From the NCBI GenBank assembly GCA_024282035.1, contig JAMWZR010000001.1, positions 62,001-126,000 on the forward strand: a stretch of 64,000 nt of DNA, read 5' to 3'. The notes beneath the pieces were generated by a model, which saw nothing but the letters and a program-made list of their open reading frames with translations, was not told where the DNA came from and ran no database searches. The stretch is from Nitrosomonas sp. (GTDB taxonomy: Bacteria; Pseudomonadota; Gammaproteobacteria; Burkholderiales; Nitrosomonadaceae). The position numbers and the translations under genes were made by a program. Each line of letters begins with the position of its first letter. The first letter of the stretch is position 1. This document shows, piece after piece, positions 51,701 to 62,710 of this stretch.

Positions 51701-52046
51701 AATCGTGATTCCGAACAAAACCTTCATCACCGGTCAACTGACCAATTGGACCCTGACCGACACGATTACGCGTATCGTCATCCGGATTGGCGTGGCCTAT
51801 GGTACCGATATCGATGCGGTACGGGCGTTGCTGCTGCAGATAGCCAAAAAGGATCAGCGAGTACTGACGGAGCCCGAACCTTCGTGCTGGTTTGTGGCTT
51901 TTGGCAAGGAATCACAAGAGCTTGAACTGCGAGTTTATGTGAGTGCTGTGGGTGAGCGCATGGAAGTGCAGAATGCGCTCAATACCCAGATCACCCGAAT
52001 CTTTGCCGAGCATGGCATTGAAATGGGTGCGGTCTCCGGTAGTTGA
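48729..52046 (+). CDS. mscK: MscK/KefA-type mechanosensitive channel
   Basis: A 1105-residue protein; ATG 48729 was preferred to an in-frame TTG two codons upstream, though no clear ribosome site is seen. A signal-like segment (about 8-32) is followed by a long periplasmic coiled coil to about residue 480, then about eleven membrane segments. The C-terminal MscS domain has VGLGFGLQEIFANFVSGII, FERPFRVGDVITVGGFSGRV and VIPNKTFITGQLTNWT. Length and order match MscK. It gates in response to membrane tension and protects against osmotic downshock. Confidence 0.92.
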   Translation: MFQLNDKSLFFFFWLSCFLILVMLSGNAYSKSKGEPSVFKSIEAARVAVDRSKMNDSQRQSALEYLEAARADEREVQTLKERLIELRAETADHPKRMDQLQKALATNHEQELQEWSKRLPTNADGETLEQILERERTIIADLRAQIQSTGEDLVLTLSRPAQAEEEIATLHRRIEDLSVPLVVSKDEPAALHEARSLRRSSEQRRLQALLELRLAELDTATQRQSQNELVLHELRYRTGLHEKRVELLQQRITSRGRRELEVLNEQLLLQEQELAELGIVFSSAARTNRAIGEELIKHNELLARDREALATNEQEREQIAVNLQDSRTRLDMGSANERVGRWLWSERRRLKPIAHFQQRLKLIRDNLAEMRLERVMLNEQQRDLLDIDTVTQALIDAHFDATKEHQLGDGAKKQLMPLLQKRVELLFLLESMLQRRIATLERSEQAMQEQIQISQELQQLLDRRLLWIPGHGVIDGDWLQRLPDGMQDLIKFSRFITLSELGLNNFSQQPLPWLISLLFVSLLLQLRYRARARIEGLAMDTYQIRKDSYQMTVKALWWTFLAALPLPVMFAFSGQLLQQVGSPGRFSHSFGQACVLVVLPLLAVQFLRWASIERGLGHAHFRWTKQRRTALRQWLPVAMSILPLYFISSLAFIRKHDLAVDVQARLAIVLSCVILAWVLWHLLDVGRLWVIRGVSSEPSLLRKSLRIVLPAMLLSVAGLALAGYVFSAGMILQSMLASFIVIVAVVIAMGMLARWFLLGERRLALRRLEERRQAEVQAAGESGEVIPEPDENITLEQVNTQTQRLLRALRLSLLAVGLIAVWVTLLPAMTRLDEIVLWQISDIGADGATTQQPVTLMAVLLGVFALALTTAAARNLPGLIEISLLSHIRIDAASRYAITSVLRYAIVIGGTLVGLGLLGMRWSQLQWMAAALSVGLGFGLQEIFANFVSGIILLFERPFRVGDVITVGGFSGRVTKIRTRATTVLDFDNKEIVIPNKTFITGQLTNWTLTDTITRIVIRIGVAYGTDIDAVRALLLQIAKKDQRVLTEPEPSCWFVAFGKESQELELRVYVSAVGERMEVQNALNTQITRIFAEHGIEMGAVSGS

Positions 52047-52074
52047 TGCGAACGCCCGCTGTTTTGCTACACGC

Positions 52075-53388
52075 TCATTTGACCAGCATGGTATTGACTT
52101 GTGTCAGCATGTCCTCATCCAGCTCGCCGGCTTCAGCACTCAGTCGCAGTCGTGCCAGCAAATAGCCATGATAGGCTTTGGACAGATCGCGTTTGGCGGC
52201 ATACATTTGCTGTTGTGCATTGAGGACATCGACCTCGGTCCTGACACCGACTTTCTGTCCCAGTACGGTTGAGTCCAGCTGGGTCTGGCTGGATTTTAGC
52301 GCCTGCTTGAGCGCGGTCACCTGTGCGATGCCGTTGGTGACATTCAGATATTGCTGGCGCACTTGCAGCATGATGTTGCGTCGGGTATTTTCTAGGTCAT
52401 GCAGGGCCTGATTCTGCTGTGCCAGGGCTTCACGTACCTGGGATTGCACGGAGAAACCCTGAAAGACGGGCAAATTGAACTGGATACCGATTGATTTCGA
52501 TGTCAGATCGATACCGCGACCGGTAATGGCCGCACCGACACCGGTCTGATCGCTGTACTGGGCAACCAGATCGACTGTCGGATAGTGTTGCGCCCAGATT
52601 TTCTTGACGTTCTGTTGCGCGGATTCGTAAGTAGCCTGCTGGGTTTTCAGCGTATAGTTTTTTTCTTCCGCAACCTGGACCCATTCGTCCATATTGGCAT
52701 ATTTCAGGTTGGTCAGATCGCTGGCTATTTCACGCGCGCCCGAGAGATGATCGGGTAAACGATCGATGATGCTTTGCAATGTCCTTTTTCTGATTTCCAG
52801 CGCATTGCGTGCAGCGATTTCCTGCGACACTGTCAAGTCGTACCGTGCTTGTGCTTCATTGGTGTCGACGATGGTTGCAACACCGACCTCGAAATTACGT
52901 TTGGCCTGTTCGAGCTGGATCAGTATGGCTTTTTTCTGCGCTTCGACCACTTCGACGTCTATCTGCGCATCCAGCACGTCAAAATAGGCCTGCGACACCC
53001 GCAAAATCAAATCCTGCCCGGCAGAAATGAACTGCGCATCCGCCTTGCTGACCTCGATTTTCGATTGCTGGTAGATAATGATGTTTTGCATGCGAAACAG
53101 TGGTTGCGTCGCTGAAAGCACCATGCCACGACTCTGGATGACATTGGAACTGAAAGTGGTATCGACTTCCTGTACCTGACGGGTGACTGCGAAGTTGATA
53201 TTAGGCAGAAATCCCGCCCGCCCTTGCGGCAATTTTTCCTGAGCAGCCTCATAGGCCGAACGCGCAGAGCGATATTGCGCGTCATGCGACAAAGCTTCCT
53301 GATAGATGGCCATCAGATCTGCGGCTTGCAGGAAAGCGGGTGCAGTAACCCCCATCAATGCAATAACGATGATACGCAGTGATTTCAT
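52075..53388 (-). CDS. tolC: TolC-family outer-membrane efflux protein
   Basis: A 437-residue exported protein (signal about 1-22, ending LQAAD). LMAIYQEALSHDAQYRSARS and LPGINF-like LPNINFAVTRQ begin the first repeat; QAQYDL-like RYDLTVSQEIAARNALE and DVLNAQQQMYAAKRDLSKA are the helical hairpin motifs. It forms a trimeric channel across the outer membrane for tripartite efflux and type I secretion. It could be the outer-membrane part for the two RTX proteins in the window, although the inner-membrane parts are not adjacent. Confidence 0.93.
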   Translation of the reverse strand: MKSLRIIVIALMGVTAPAFLQAADLMAIYQEALSHDAQYRSARSAYEAAQEKLPQGRAGFLPNINFAVTRQVQEVDTTFSSNVIQSRGMVLSATQPLFRMQNIIIYQQSKIEVSKADAQFISAGQDLILRVSQAYFDVLDAQIDVEVVEAQKKAILIQLEQAKRNFEVGVATIVDTNEAQARYDLTVSQEIAARNALEIRKRTLQSIIDRLPDHLSGAREIASDLTNLKYANMDEWVQVAEEKNYTLKTQQATYESAQQNVKKIWAQHYPTVDLVAQYSDQTGVGAAITGRGIDLTSKSIGIQFNLPVFQGFSVQSQVREALAQQNQALHDLENTRRNIMLQVRQQYLNVTNGIAQVTALKQALKSSQTQLDSTVLGQKVGVRTEVDVLNAQQQMYAAKRDLSKAYHGYLLARLRLSAEAGELDEDMLTQVNTMLVK

Positions 53389-53475
53389 GACAACTTTAAA
53401 AGGGGGTTCGAGATGATGGATGCCTTGACCACATGAATCCTGTTATGGAAAAAAAACGTAATCCACCGTTGGTGT

Positions 53476-54129
53476 TCAAAATGAGAACCTTGTGGGTTGC
53501 TGTGCATTGATCAGCGGTGCCGTGCTGGTTTCAAAAATCTTGGTTGTCGTGAATTCTCCCGGGGCATGACAGGTTATCAGCAAGGCTTCCATGACCGGAT
53601 CTTCACCCACGATCGCAAATAATCGTCCGCCAGGTTTCAGACTGTTTTGAAAAGCCGAAGGTAATACCGGTGTCGATGCTGTCAGTACGATGGCGTCATA
53701 AGGTTGGTGCTGGTTCCAGCCACGAGCGGCGTCGCCCAGTTCCAGCGTGACGTTGGTAATGTTGTGCGCCTTGAGATTGTTTTCCGCCATGGATTTCAGT
53801 TCCGGTATGATTTCAACGCTGTAGACATGTGCTCCGCGTTCCGCCATCAGTGCAGTCATGTAGCCACTGCCAGTGCCGACTTCGAGAATTTTGTCTGTTT
53901 TTCTGATGTGAAGTTCCTGCACGATGCGCGCTTCCATTTTAGGCGTTAGCATGATCTGATCGTGACCGAGTGGAATTTCCATGTCGACAAAAGCCATTTC
54001 GCGGCTTTCAGCCGGTACGAATTCCTCGCGTTTCAGCCTGTACAACAAATCCAGAACGTTGTCGTCCAGGACATACCAGGGACGAATTTGCTGGACCACC
54101 ATATTAAGCCGTGTTTGTTCAATATCCAT
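53476..54129 (-). CDS. Protein-L-isoaspartate methyltransferase-family protein
   Basis: A 217-residue protein; ATG 54129 was chosen over an upstream start (54171) that adds 14 residues with no family likeness. MTALMAERG follows the SAM motif ILEVGTGSGYM, with PLGHDQIMLTPKMEARIVQ before it. The family transfers methyl to isoaspartyl residues for protein repair, but Leu and Met replace some PCMT-typical residues in the PQ-MSQP region, so the substrate may differ. Pairing with tolC downstream is common in betaproteobacteria. Confidence 0.85.
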   Translation of the reverse strand: MDIEQTRLNMVVQQIRPWYVLDDNVLDLLYRLKREEFVPAESREMAFVDMEIPLGHDQIMLTPKMEARIVQELHIRKTDKILEVGTGSGYMTALMAERGAHVYSVEIIPELKSMAENNLKAHNITNVTLELGDAARGWNQHQPYDAIVLTASTPVLPSAFQNSLKPGGRLFAIVGEDPVMEALLITCHAPGEFTTTKIFETSTAPLINAQQPTRFSF

Positions 54130-54202
54130 TTCTATCTTTTCCGTAATCTTCGATAAAGGTAAGGCTTGCAATTATTTCATATTTCCATTAGCTTCACAGC
54201 AT

Positions 54203-56238
<2,036 letters not shown>

Positions 56239-56279
56239 CCGCACTTACAAACATTTAATTAAGGCATACTGGCAGTGTG

Positions 56280-57104
56280 ATGGATATCATTTTATTGTTG
56301 AAAGCGTTAATCCTGGGAATAGTGGAAGGATTAACCGAGTTCCTGCCGGTGTCGTCCACCGGTCATTTGATTCTGGTTGGCGATTTACTCGATTTCAACG
56401 ATGAACGTGGCATGGTATTCACCATTGCAATTCAGCTCGGTGCCATCCTGGCGGTGTGCTGGGAATATCGCGGCAGGATTTTCGATGTTGTGCGCGGTAT
56501 CGGTTCCAGTGCTGCCGCTCACCGTTTTATCATCAATCTGCTGATTGCCTTTCTGCCCGCAGCAATCATGGGATTGCTATTCATCAAAACTATCAAGCTT
56601 TACCTATTTCATCCGGTACCGGTTGCTCTGGCGCTGATTATCGGCGGATTGTTGATTTTATGGGCGGAACGCCGGCAACATGTCATCGAAGTCGAGCAGG
56701 TCGATGACATGAACTGGAAACACGCTCTGAAAGTGGGCTTGGCGCAATGTCTGGCACTGATTCCAGGTACTTCACGCTCCGGTGCCACGATTATCGGCGG
56801 TCTGTTTTTCGGACTGTCGCGCAAGGCGGCCACGGAGTTTTCGTTTTTCCTGGCGATACCGATCATGTTTGCTGCCACGTTTTACGATGTCTACAAGCAC
56901 CGCGAGTTTTTGCATGCGGACGATTTGGGCATGTTTGCCGTCGGCTTTATCTCGGCTTTTTTAAGTGCCTTGCTGGCCGTTCGTGGGCTGCTGCGCTTCA
57001 TCAGCCAGCACGATTTTACGGTGTTTGCGTGGTATCGCATTGTCTTTGGTCTCGTCATCCTGGCGACGGCGTATACGGGAGTGATTGCCTGGTCAGAAGC
57101 ATAA
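56280..57104 (+). CDS. uppP: Undecaprenyl-diphosphatase
   Basis: A 274-residue polytopic membrane protein. The family motifs are [20 protein letters not shown] near the N-terminus and [16 protein letters not shown] in the centre. It recycles the lipid carrier for cell-wall synthesis and gives bacitracin resistance when amplified. ATG 56280 was chosen; a GTG lies just before it in frame. It begins 41 bases after thiC. Confidence 0.96.
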   Translation: MDIILLLKALILGIVEGLTEFLPVSSTGHLILVGDLLDFNDERGMVFTIAIQLGAILAVCWEYRGRIFDVVRGIGSSAAAHRFIINLLIAFLPAAIMGLLFIKTIKLYLFHPVPVALALIIGGLLILWAERRQHVIEVEQVDDMNWKHALKVGLAQCLALIPGTSRSGATIIGGLFFGLSRKAATEFSFFLAIPIMFAATFYDVYKHREFLHADDLGMFAVGFISAFLSALLAVRGLLRFISQHDFTVFAWYRIVFGLVILATAYTGVIAWSEA

Positions 57105-57409
57105 GTCCATGCTGTGATTAGTATCGACAGTCAGTAGAGCGTGGTTCATTTTCCATTTAATACCGGCTGCATTGCAGCTTGTTAAAAAGGTAGACAGTCG
57201 CAGTAGCACCGACGATTGAGCACTACAACGGAGTTCCAATAATTTGAGTAGCGTGCCATTCTAAATTCGTAAACATTGATCCGGCTCAATGGCGCTTCGA
57301 TCGTTTGAGTATTGAATAGGCGTCAAATTGATCAAAGCCCGTTTGAATTCAACCTGTCGAAAAGCCTGCTGAACGAATCCATTCGATGGCATAGCCCCAA
57401 GGAGCAAAT
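57105..57409. other. 305-base gap before the PEP-CTERM gene
   Basis: No gene, tRNA or clear hairpin was seen. It should hold the promoter for the 57410 gene. The ribosome site AAGGAG is at 57399-57404. Confidence 0.5.
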
Positions 57410-58582
57410 GTGAGCGCCGTTTTATATCATCAGGAAATTATTCTTCAATACCGGAATCGAACCTGTCGGCAGACAGGCATGACATCATCGAAAGGCAGCA
57501 TTTTTGCTGTTTCGCTGTTGTTGTGCGTATTCGCCATTTCCCTAATGAGCGGTGCGGTGTCTGCAAGCACATACAAATTTACTGTGCTCGATACACTGGG
57601 CGGGCCCTATGGCATAGCTTCGGCTATCAATAATTTCGGGCAAGTTGCCGGCTATACTCCCGGTCCGGAATATGACCATGCTGTCAAATGGGATGGTCGG
57701 TTTCCGATCGATTTACATCCCCTGAATGGAGCAGTTAGCCAGGCAACCGATATCAATGATAGCGGACAAGTCGTTGGTTGGGGTCATGGTGCCCCGTCAT
57801 CGGGAGATACGCGTGCCCTATTGTCGGATGGCGTTCACCTGCCTGCATTTCTGAAACCGCTTGACGGTGGTGCCAGTTGGGCCAACGCGATCAATAATGC
57901 TGGGAGTGTGGTTGGTAACAGTAGTGCGAGTGATAACGCCACCATTCATGCTACCTTGTGGCAGGGAGACGACGCTATCGATCTGGGCACACTGGGTGGA
58001 ACATCCAGTTTTGCATACGGTATCAACGACGCCGGCCAGATTGTTGGCGAAAGCAGACTTTCCGGGGATGAGATTTCCCATGCTACCTTGTGGGATGGTA
58101 CATCTCTAACCGATTTGGGCGCACTCGCCGGGCCATCGCATTTCAGCTTTGCAAGCGATATCAATAACAGACAGCAAGTCATCGGCGGCATCGAAGTGGA
58201 TTCCAGTGGAATTCAGCATGTCATCCTGTGGAATGGTGCTTCTGTAACTGATCTCGGGCAAGGCTTTGCTGCGGACATCAATAATAATGGGCAAGTCGTG
58301 GGGACGCGGGATTTTGCTGCCTGGCTGTGGGATCATGGTACTGGTAGTAATTTGAATGAATTTCTCGATACGACCACAGTCAATGCCGGCTGGTATTTGC
58401 GCGATGCGGCCGGTATTAACGACAACGGTTGGATCACAGGCACCGCCGTCAACAGCATCGATGGCAGAACGCGCGCCTACATACTTACCCCTGTACCTGA
58501 GCCGGTAGCAGCAGTGCTCATGTTGCTTGGACTGGGTATTATTGCTGTGATGATACGCTGCCAAAGCAGCAGAATGGCTTGA
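57410..58582 (+). CDS. PEP-CTERM sorting-signal protein with HAF repeats
   Basis: A 390-residue protein starting with GTG 57410, behind AAGGAG; an ATG at 57479 is in frame but has a poorer site. A signal segment spans about residues 30-53. The body repeats the HAF motif (A-INN-GQVVG): AINNFGQVAGYT, INDSGQVVGWG, INNAGSVVGNS, INDAGQIVGES, INNNGQVVGTR. The C-terminus VPEPVAAVLMLLGLG plus a basic end is the PEP-CTERM signal recognised by exosortase, so it is anchored or delivered to the cell surface or exopolysaccharide. No exosortase gene was found in the window. Confidence 0.88.
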   Translation: MSAVLYHQEIILQYRNRTCRQTGMTSSKGSIFAVSLLLCVFAISLMSGAVSASTYKFTVLDTLGGPYGIASAINNFGQVAGYTPGPEYDHAVKWDGRFPIDLHPLNGAVSQATDINDSGQVVGWGHGAPSSGDTRALLSDGVHLPAFLKPLDGGASWANAINNAGSVVGNSSASDNATIHATLWQGDDAIDLGTLGGTSSFAYGINDAGQIVGESRLSGDEISHATLWDGTSLTDLGALAGPSHFSFASDINNRQQVIGGIEVDSSGIQHVILWNGASVTDLGQGFAADINNNGQVVGTRDFAAWLWDHGTGSNLNEFLDTTTVNAGWYLRDAAGINDNGWITGTAVNSIDGRTRAYILTPVPEPVAAVLMLLGLGIIAVMIRCQSSRMA

Positions 58583-58702
58583 TATGGGTTCCCTGCGTTT
58601 ACAGATTGATTGGATAATTTGAACCTTCCGGTCTTCCTGTGCGTCCCTAATTAGAGCGCATTGAGGTGTGGCTACAAACGAGTTCGCATAACGATTCGGG
58701 TG

Positions 58703-60133
58703 ATGGAAATGGGCCAAGAAATCAATCAGACGAAATTCAACGATGAGATTTTCAAGGAATATCAATACCGTTTGAAGACGGAAACCGAGCTTCTGGGCGA
58801 GCAGCTTGCCGCAGGCTGTTTTTCTTGCAAGGGTGAGGTTGGCGGTTACGAACTCGAGTCCTGGCTAGTAGATCATAATTATTTTCCATCGCCAATCAAT
58901 CAGCGGTTTCTTGATTGCCTGAACAATCCACTGGTCGTGCATGAGCTTTCGCGTTTCAATGTCGAGTTGAATGGTGCACCAATGCCGCTCAGGGGAGATG
59001 CGTTGTCGGCCATGTCGCTTGAATTGAATCATAACTGGCAAGCGTGCCAGGAGGTGGCACATGGCATGGATAGTGTACTGATGATGATCGGCATCCTGCC
59101 GACCGTGCGGCAATCCGATCTGTGCCTGGCCAATATGTCCGATCTCAAGCGTTATCGTGCTTTGAACGAGCAGGTGTTGAAGCGGCGTTGTGGGAGACCA
59201 CTGCACATTCATATCGATAGGCGTGAGCTGCTGGATCTCGATCATCCCGATGTGATGCTGGAAGCAGCCACCACGTCATTCCAGGTGCATTTGCAAAGTG
59301 CGCAAGGCGATGCAGTTCGCTACTTCAATGCGTCGATCATCGCAGCCGGGCCGCTGGTTGCGGTGGCAGGAAATTCGCCACTGCTATTTGGCACGGATTT
59401 GTGGGATGAAACGCGCATTCCGCTGTTCGAGCAATCGGTCGAGATTGATGATCAACAGCAACTGGCGCGTCACCGGGTCAGCTTTGGTTGCGGCTATGCG
59501 CGTGAGTCGCTGTTTGAATGCTTTGCGGATAATCTGGCTCATCATGCGGTGTTACTACCCATTCTGATGGATGTCGCACCACAGCAATTTGCGCACCTCA
59601 GATTGCATAATGGAACCATCTGGCGCTGGATTCGACCGCTGGTCGGTTTCGATTCCGATGGCACGCCGCACTTGCGTATCGAGCAGCGTGTGTTGCCAGC
59701 CGGTCCGACGATTACCGACATGATCGCCAATGCTGCCTTGTTCTATGGTGTGGCTCGCTATCTCTCCGATTTGCCCGAGGCGCCGGAATCGGTTTTTAGT
59801 TTTGACGACGCCCGCGACAATTTCTACCGTGCTGCACGTGATGGGCTGCAATCGCAGCTTGTCTGGCTCGATGGCAGTACCAGCGAGGCGCGTACACTGT
59901 TATTGGAGACTATTTTGCCGATGGCGCGACAAGGTTTGAATACACTGGGAATCGATGGAAATGACAGCGATCTGTATCTCGGCATCCTGGAGTCCCGGAT
60001 CAAATGCGGACAAACCGGTGCGTCATGGCAGCGGGCTTACCGTGAAAAGTATCGGTGCGACGGTTTGCATCTGGTTGCAGCCTATCTCGAAAGACAACGC
60101 AGTGGCGCCCCGGTGCATGAGTGGGAGCTGTAA
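58703..60133 (+). CDS. GCS2-family carboxylate-amine ligase
   Basis: A protein of about 476 residues when started at ATG 58703; an ATG at 58709 is an alternative and the frame opens at 58661. Family cues are EVGGYELESWLVD, FNVELNGAP and NHNWQACQEVAHGMDSVLMMIG, with RHFRVSFGCGYARES-like RHRVSFGCGYARES. This is the glutamate-cysteine ligase type 2 (COG2170-like) fold; substrates may be other than Glu and Cys. It ends just before the M14-like gene and is probably coupled to it. The pair may make and trim a small peptide or amide (inference). Confidence 0.8.
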   Translation: MEMGQEINQTKFNDEIFKEYQYRLKTETELLGEQLAAGCFSCKGEVGGYELESWLVDHNYFPSPINQRFLDCLNNPLVVHELSRFNVELNGAPMPLRGDALSAMSLELNHNWQACQEVAHGMDSVLMMIGILPTVRQSDLCLANMSDLKRYRALNEQVLKRRCGRPLHIHIDRRELLDLDHPDVMLEAATTSFQVHLQSAQGDAVRYFNASIIAAGPLVAVAGNSPLLFGTDLWDETRIPLFEQSVEIDDQQQLARHRVSFGCGYARESLFECFADNLAHHAVLLPILMDVAPQQFAHLRLHNGTIWRWIRPLVGFDSDGTPHLRIEQRVLPAGPTITDMIANAALFYGVARYLSDLPEAPESVFSFDDARDNFYRAARDGLQSQLVWLDGSTSEARTLLLETILPMARQGLNTLGIDGNDSDLYLGILESRIKCGQTGASWQRAYREKYRCDGLHLVAAYLERQRSGAPVHEWEL

Positions 60134-60135
60134 GC

Positions 60136-61149
60136 ATGCTCACGGAATGGGATCATTTGCCGGAAAAATTCCTGCATGTCGAAGCCAGCGAATTACATAC
60201 TATCTTGCCAGGTCCGACCCTGATACATTTGCCTGGCAGGCGCGAAGTGCCACTGTTTGTATCGATTCTGCTGCATGGCAATGAAGATACCGGCCTGAAG
60301 GCGATGCAGGCCGTGTTACGTAAATATCAGCATCAACCCTTGCCCCGGGCGTTGTCATTGTTTGTCGGCAACGTCGAGGCCGCGGGGGCGGGGGTGCGGC
60401 GCCTGCCAGGTCAGGTGGATTACAATCGTGTGTGGTCTTGGGATGCGGATTCGCTTGTTACGGAAGAGCATCGCATGATGCAGTCCGTAATTGCCATCAT
60501 GTCCAAGCGCGGTGTTTTTGCCAGCATCGACATTCACAACAATACCGGCTTGAATCCCCACTATGCCTGTCTCAATCGTCTGGATGAGCCTTTTCTGCAT
60601 CTGGCCACGATGTTTTCGCGTATCGTCGTCTATTTCACCCATCCCAAGGGCGTTCAGTCGGAAGCGTTCGCGCAGCTTTGTCCCGCCGTTACGCTGGAGT
60701 GTGGCAAGCCGGGCGGAATGGGTGGTGTGGAGCATGCTGCTTTGTTTGTCGAAGGTGCGCTGCATCTGTCGGATTTTCCGGTCCATCCGGTGGCAAGTCA
60801 GGATTTGGAGTTATTTCAGTCGGTAGCCGTCGTCAAAGTCCCGGAAAGGGTCAGCTTGAGCATCGGTGATCCAGCGGCGGATCTTTGCCTGATCGAGCAA
60901 ATCGACTATTACAATTTTCGCTTGCTGGATCCAGGAACGCAGTTGGGAACGATTGCAGCCGGCGACACTATGCCTTTGCATGTGCGTAACGATGAAGCTC
61001 TGGATGTCGGTGACCACTATTTTGAAAATCAGGATGGCCAGTTATTGACCAGGCGGCGCGTCATGCCGGCTATGCTGACGCGCGATATCCGCATCATTCG
61101 TCAGGATTGTCTGTGCTACCTAATGGAACGTCTGGACAGACCATTCTGA
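60136..61149 (+). CDS. Succinylglutamate desuccinylase/aspartoacylase-type (M14) hydrolase
   Basis: A 337-residue zinc enzyme. ATG 60136 lies 2 bases after the previous stop; GGAG is 10 bases upstream. Zinc ligands His47 and Glu50 are in HGNEDTG and His134 in DIHNNTG; Glu188 in VTLECGKPGG is the candidate catalytic base. Members cleave N-acyl amino acids or C-terminal amino acids. Pairing with the GCS2-type ligase suggests a common small-peptide pathway; it is not part of an ast operon. Confidence 0.88.
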   Translation: MLTEWDHLPEKFLHVEASELHTILPGPTLIHLPGRREVPLFVSILLHGNEDTGLKAMQAVLRKYQHQPLPRALSLFVGNVEAAGAGVRRLPGQVDYNRVWSWDADSLVTEEHRMMQSVIAIMSKRGVFASIDIHNNTGLNPHYACLNRLDEPFLHLATMFSRIVVYFTHPKGVQSEAFAQLCPAVTLECGKPGGMGGVEHAALFVEGALHLSDFPVHPVASQDLELFQSVAVVKVPERVSLSIGDPAADLCLIEQIDYYNFRLLDPGTQLGTIAAGDTMPLHVRNDEALDVGDHYFENQDGQLLTRRRVMPAMLTRDIRIIRQDCLCYLMERLDRPF

Positions 61150-61308
61150 TTGATCCTTGTATTTTCTCCGAGCGCTAAGCTCGACCTCGCTTCTCCGTAA
61201 TGCAGAGTTATTTGATCATGATTAAATAATCTATGTTTTAGTAGAGAGTAAAATAATCATCAAAGGGGTGGCAAAAAATTATATCGTTCTGATAACGAGG
61301 AAATAAAA

Positions 61309-62640
61309 ATGACAATTAATGCAAAAGCAACAACTTATACTTATGGTACCAACGGGAATGACATCATCAATGCGCAATATCTATTGGGTGATCTGATCGA
61401 TGGATTGGCAGGTGATGACATCATTACGGGACTTGATGGCAGCGATACTCTGGTCGGTGGGACTGGAAGAGATACATTGAATGGCTTGGGCGGAAATGAC
61501 CTGCTGGACGGTGGGTCAGGTAACGACCGACTGTTTGGGGGTACCGGAGATGATCTGCTACGCCCGGATAATGGATTGATCGCTGCTGATTTCATGGATG
61601 GTGGCGATAGTCTTGATACTGTCGATTATGGTGTATCCGGTGCGACTCGCGGTGTGAAAGTGGATTTACGCGTTTTGACGGCACAGGATACTCGCGGGGC
61701 TGGCAGAGATACGATCATCAATGTCGAAAACGTTATTGGTACCAAGTTTAATGACACGATTATCGGTTCAAGTATCGCCAATGTTCTTTCGGGCGGTGAA
61801 GGTAGCGATAATCTGGATGGCGGCGATGGCCTCGATAGCCTCGAAGGAGGAGGCGGTAATGATACCCTTAGCGGTGGTATCGGAAATGACAGACTAGCGC
61901 CTGACAATGGTGGAATTGGAAATGATGTTGTAAATGGCGGGGATGGTATTGATACGGTCGATTATCGGAGTTTGGGAGGAAGCCAAGGGGTTCAGCTCGA
62001 TTTGCGTTTAATTGGCGCACAAGATACCAAGGGTGCGGGAATCGATACAATCCTCAATATCGAGCAAATCTATGGTTCCAATTTCAACGATGTCATTATC
62101 GGGACGGAAGGCGATAATTGGATGCATGCCAGCAAGGGCAGTGATAGCTTGTCTGGAGCGGGTGGCAACGATTTATTGTTCAGTGATCCCATTGATACCG
62201 CAGGTGATAGTCTGGATGGCGGAAGTGGTAACGATAAGCTTCAAGGCGGTTTTGGAAACGATACACTGACAGGTGGAATAGGTGATGACCGCCTGGCTGG
62301 ATCGTGGGCCAGTGATCAATTGTCTGGGGGAGCCGGAGCGGATTTGTTTGCTTTTTCCGGGGAGTTTGATTCTTCTGTCTTGGCTCCCGATCAAATTCTC
62401 GATTTCGACGGTGCAGAGGATCTCATCAGTCTGCAATCGTGGAATATAACGGCTACTCGTGCTTTTCTCGGTAACAGCGCTTTTACGGGTACTGGAATTA
62501 CGGAGATTCGGGTAACCAGTGACGGAGTCACCCAATTCGTCGAGGTGGACTACGACGGCAACGGTAGTGGCGATGTCGATATGGCCATCAAGGTTGTGGG
62601 TACAACTTTGGGCTTGGACGATTTCATTTTCGCAAATTAA
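61309..62640 (+). CDS. RTX calcium-binding protein, type I secretion substrate
   Basis: A 443-residue protein without N-terminal signal. Runs of RTX nonapeptides: GGTGRDTLNGLGGNDLLDGG, GSGNDRLFGGTGDD, GGGGNDTLSGGIGNDRL, GGSGNDKLQGGFGNDTLTGG. Two long units repeat internally (about 84-190 and 197-300), each with VDLR-L-AQDT-GAG-DTI-N-E and FND-IIG. The last 85 or so residues resemble the end of the M10 protease at 5.6-7 kb (SAFTGTG, a VDYDGNG strand, LGLDDFIF). No catalytic domain was recognised. Secreted, possibly adhesive or structural. AGGA precedes the ATG, and a terminator follows. Confidence 0.88.
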   Translation: MTINAKATTYTYGTNGNDIINAQYLLGDLIDGLAGDDIITGLDGSDTLVGGTGRDTLNGLGGNDLLDGGSGNDRLFGGTGDDLLRPDNGLIAADFMDGGDSLDTVDYGVSGATRGVKVDLRVLTAQDTRGAGRDTIINVENVIGTKFNDTIIGSSIANVLSGGEGSDNLDGGDGLDSLEGGGGNDTLSGGIGNDRLAPDNGGIGNDVVNGGDGIDTVDYRSLGGSQGVQLDLRLIGAQDTKGAGIDTILNIEQIYGSNFNDVIIGTEGDNWMHASKGSDSLSGAGGNDLLFSDPIDTAGDSLDGGSGNDKLQGGFGNDTLTGGIGDDRLAGSWASDQLSGGAGADLFAFSGEFDSSVLAPDQILDFDGAEDLISLQSWNITATRAFLGNSAFTGTGITEIRVTSDGVTQFVEVDYDGNGSGDVDMAIKVVGTTLGLDDFIFAN

Positions 62641-62658
62641 TTCAGGAAATTTCATGTA

Positions 62659-62684
62659 AGAGACGGTCATACCGTCTCTTTTTT
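62659..62684 (+). terminator. Rho-independent terminator after RTX gene
   Basis: AGAGACGGT (62659-62667) and ACCGTCTCT (62671-62679) form a 9-bp stem with a CAT loop, followed by TTTTT. It lies 19 bases after the RTX stop codon. Confidence 0.9.
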
Positions 62685-62710
62685 CTACTCGTTTGCAATC
62701 ACGCTGCTAT

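Noticed and set aside
58106..58765. Open frame of 219 codons antisense to the HAF protein
   Set aside because: The plus-strand frame has repeats, signal and PEP-CTERM, and is the real gene.
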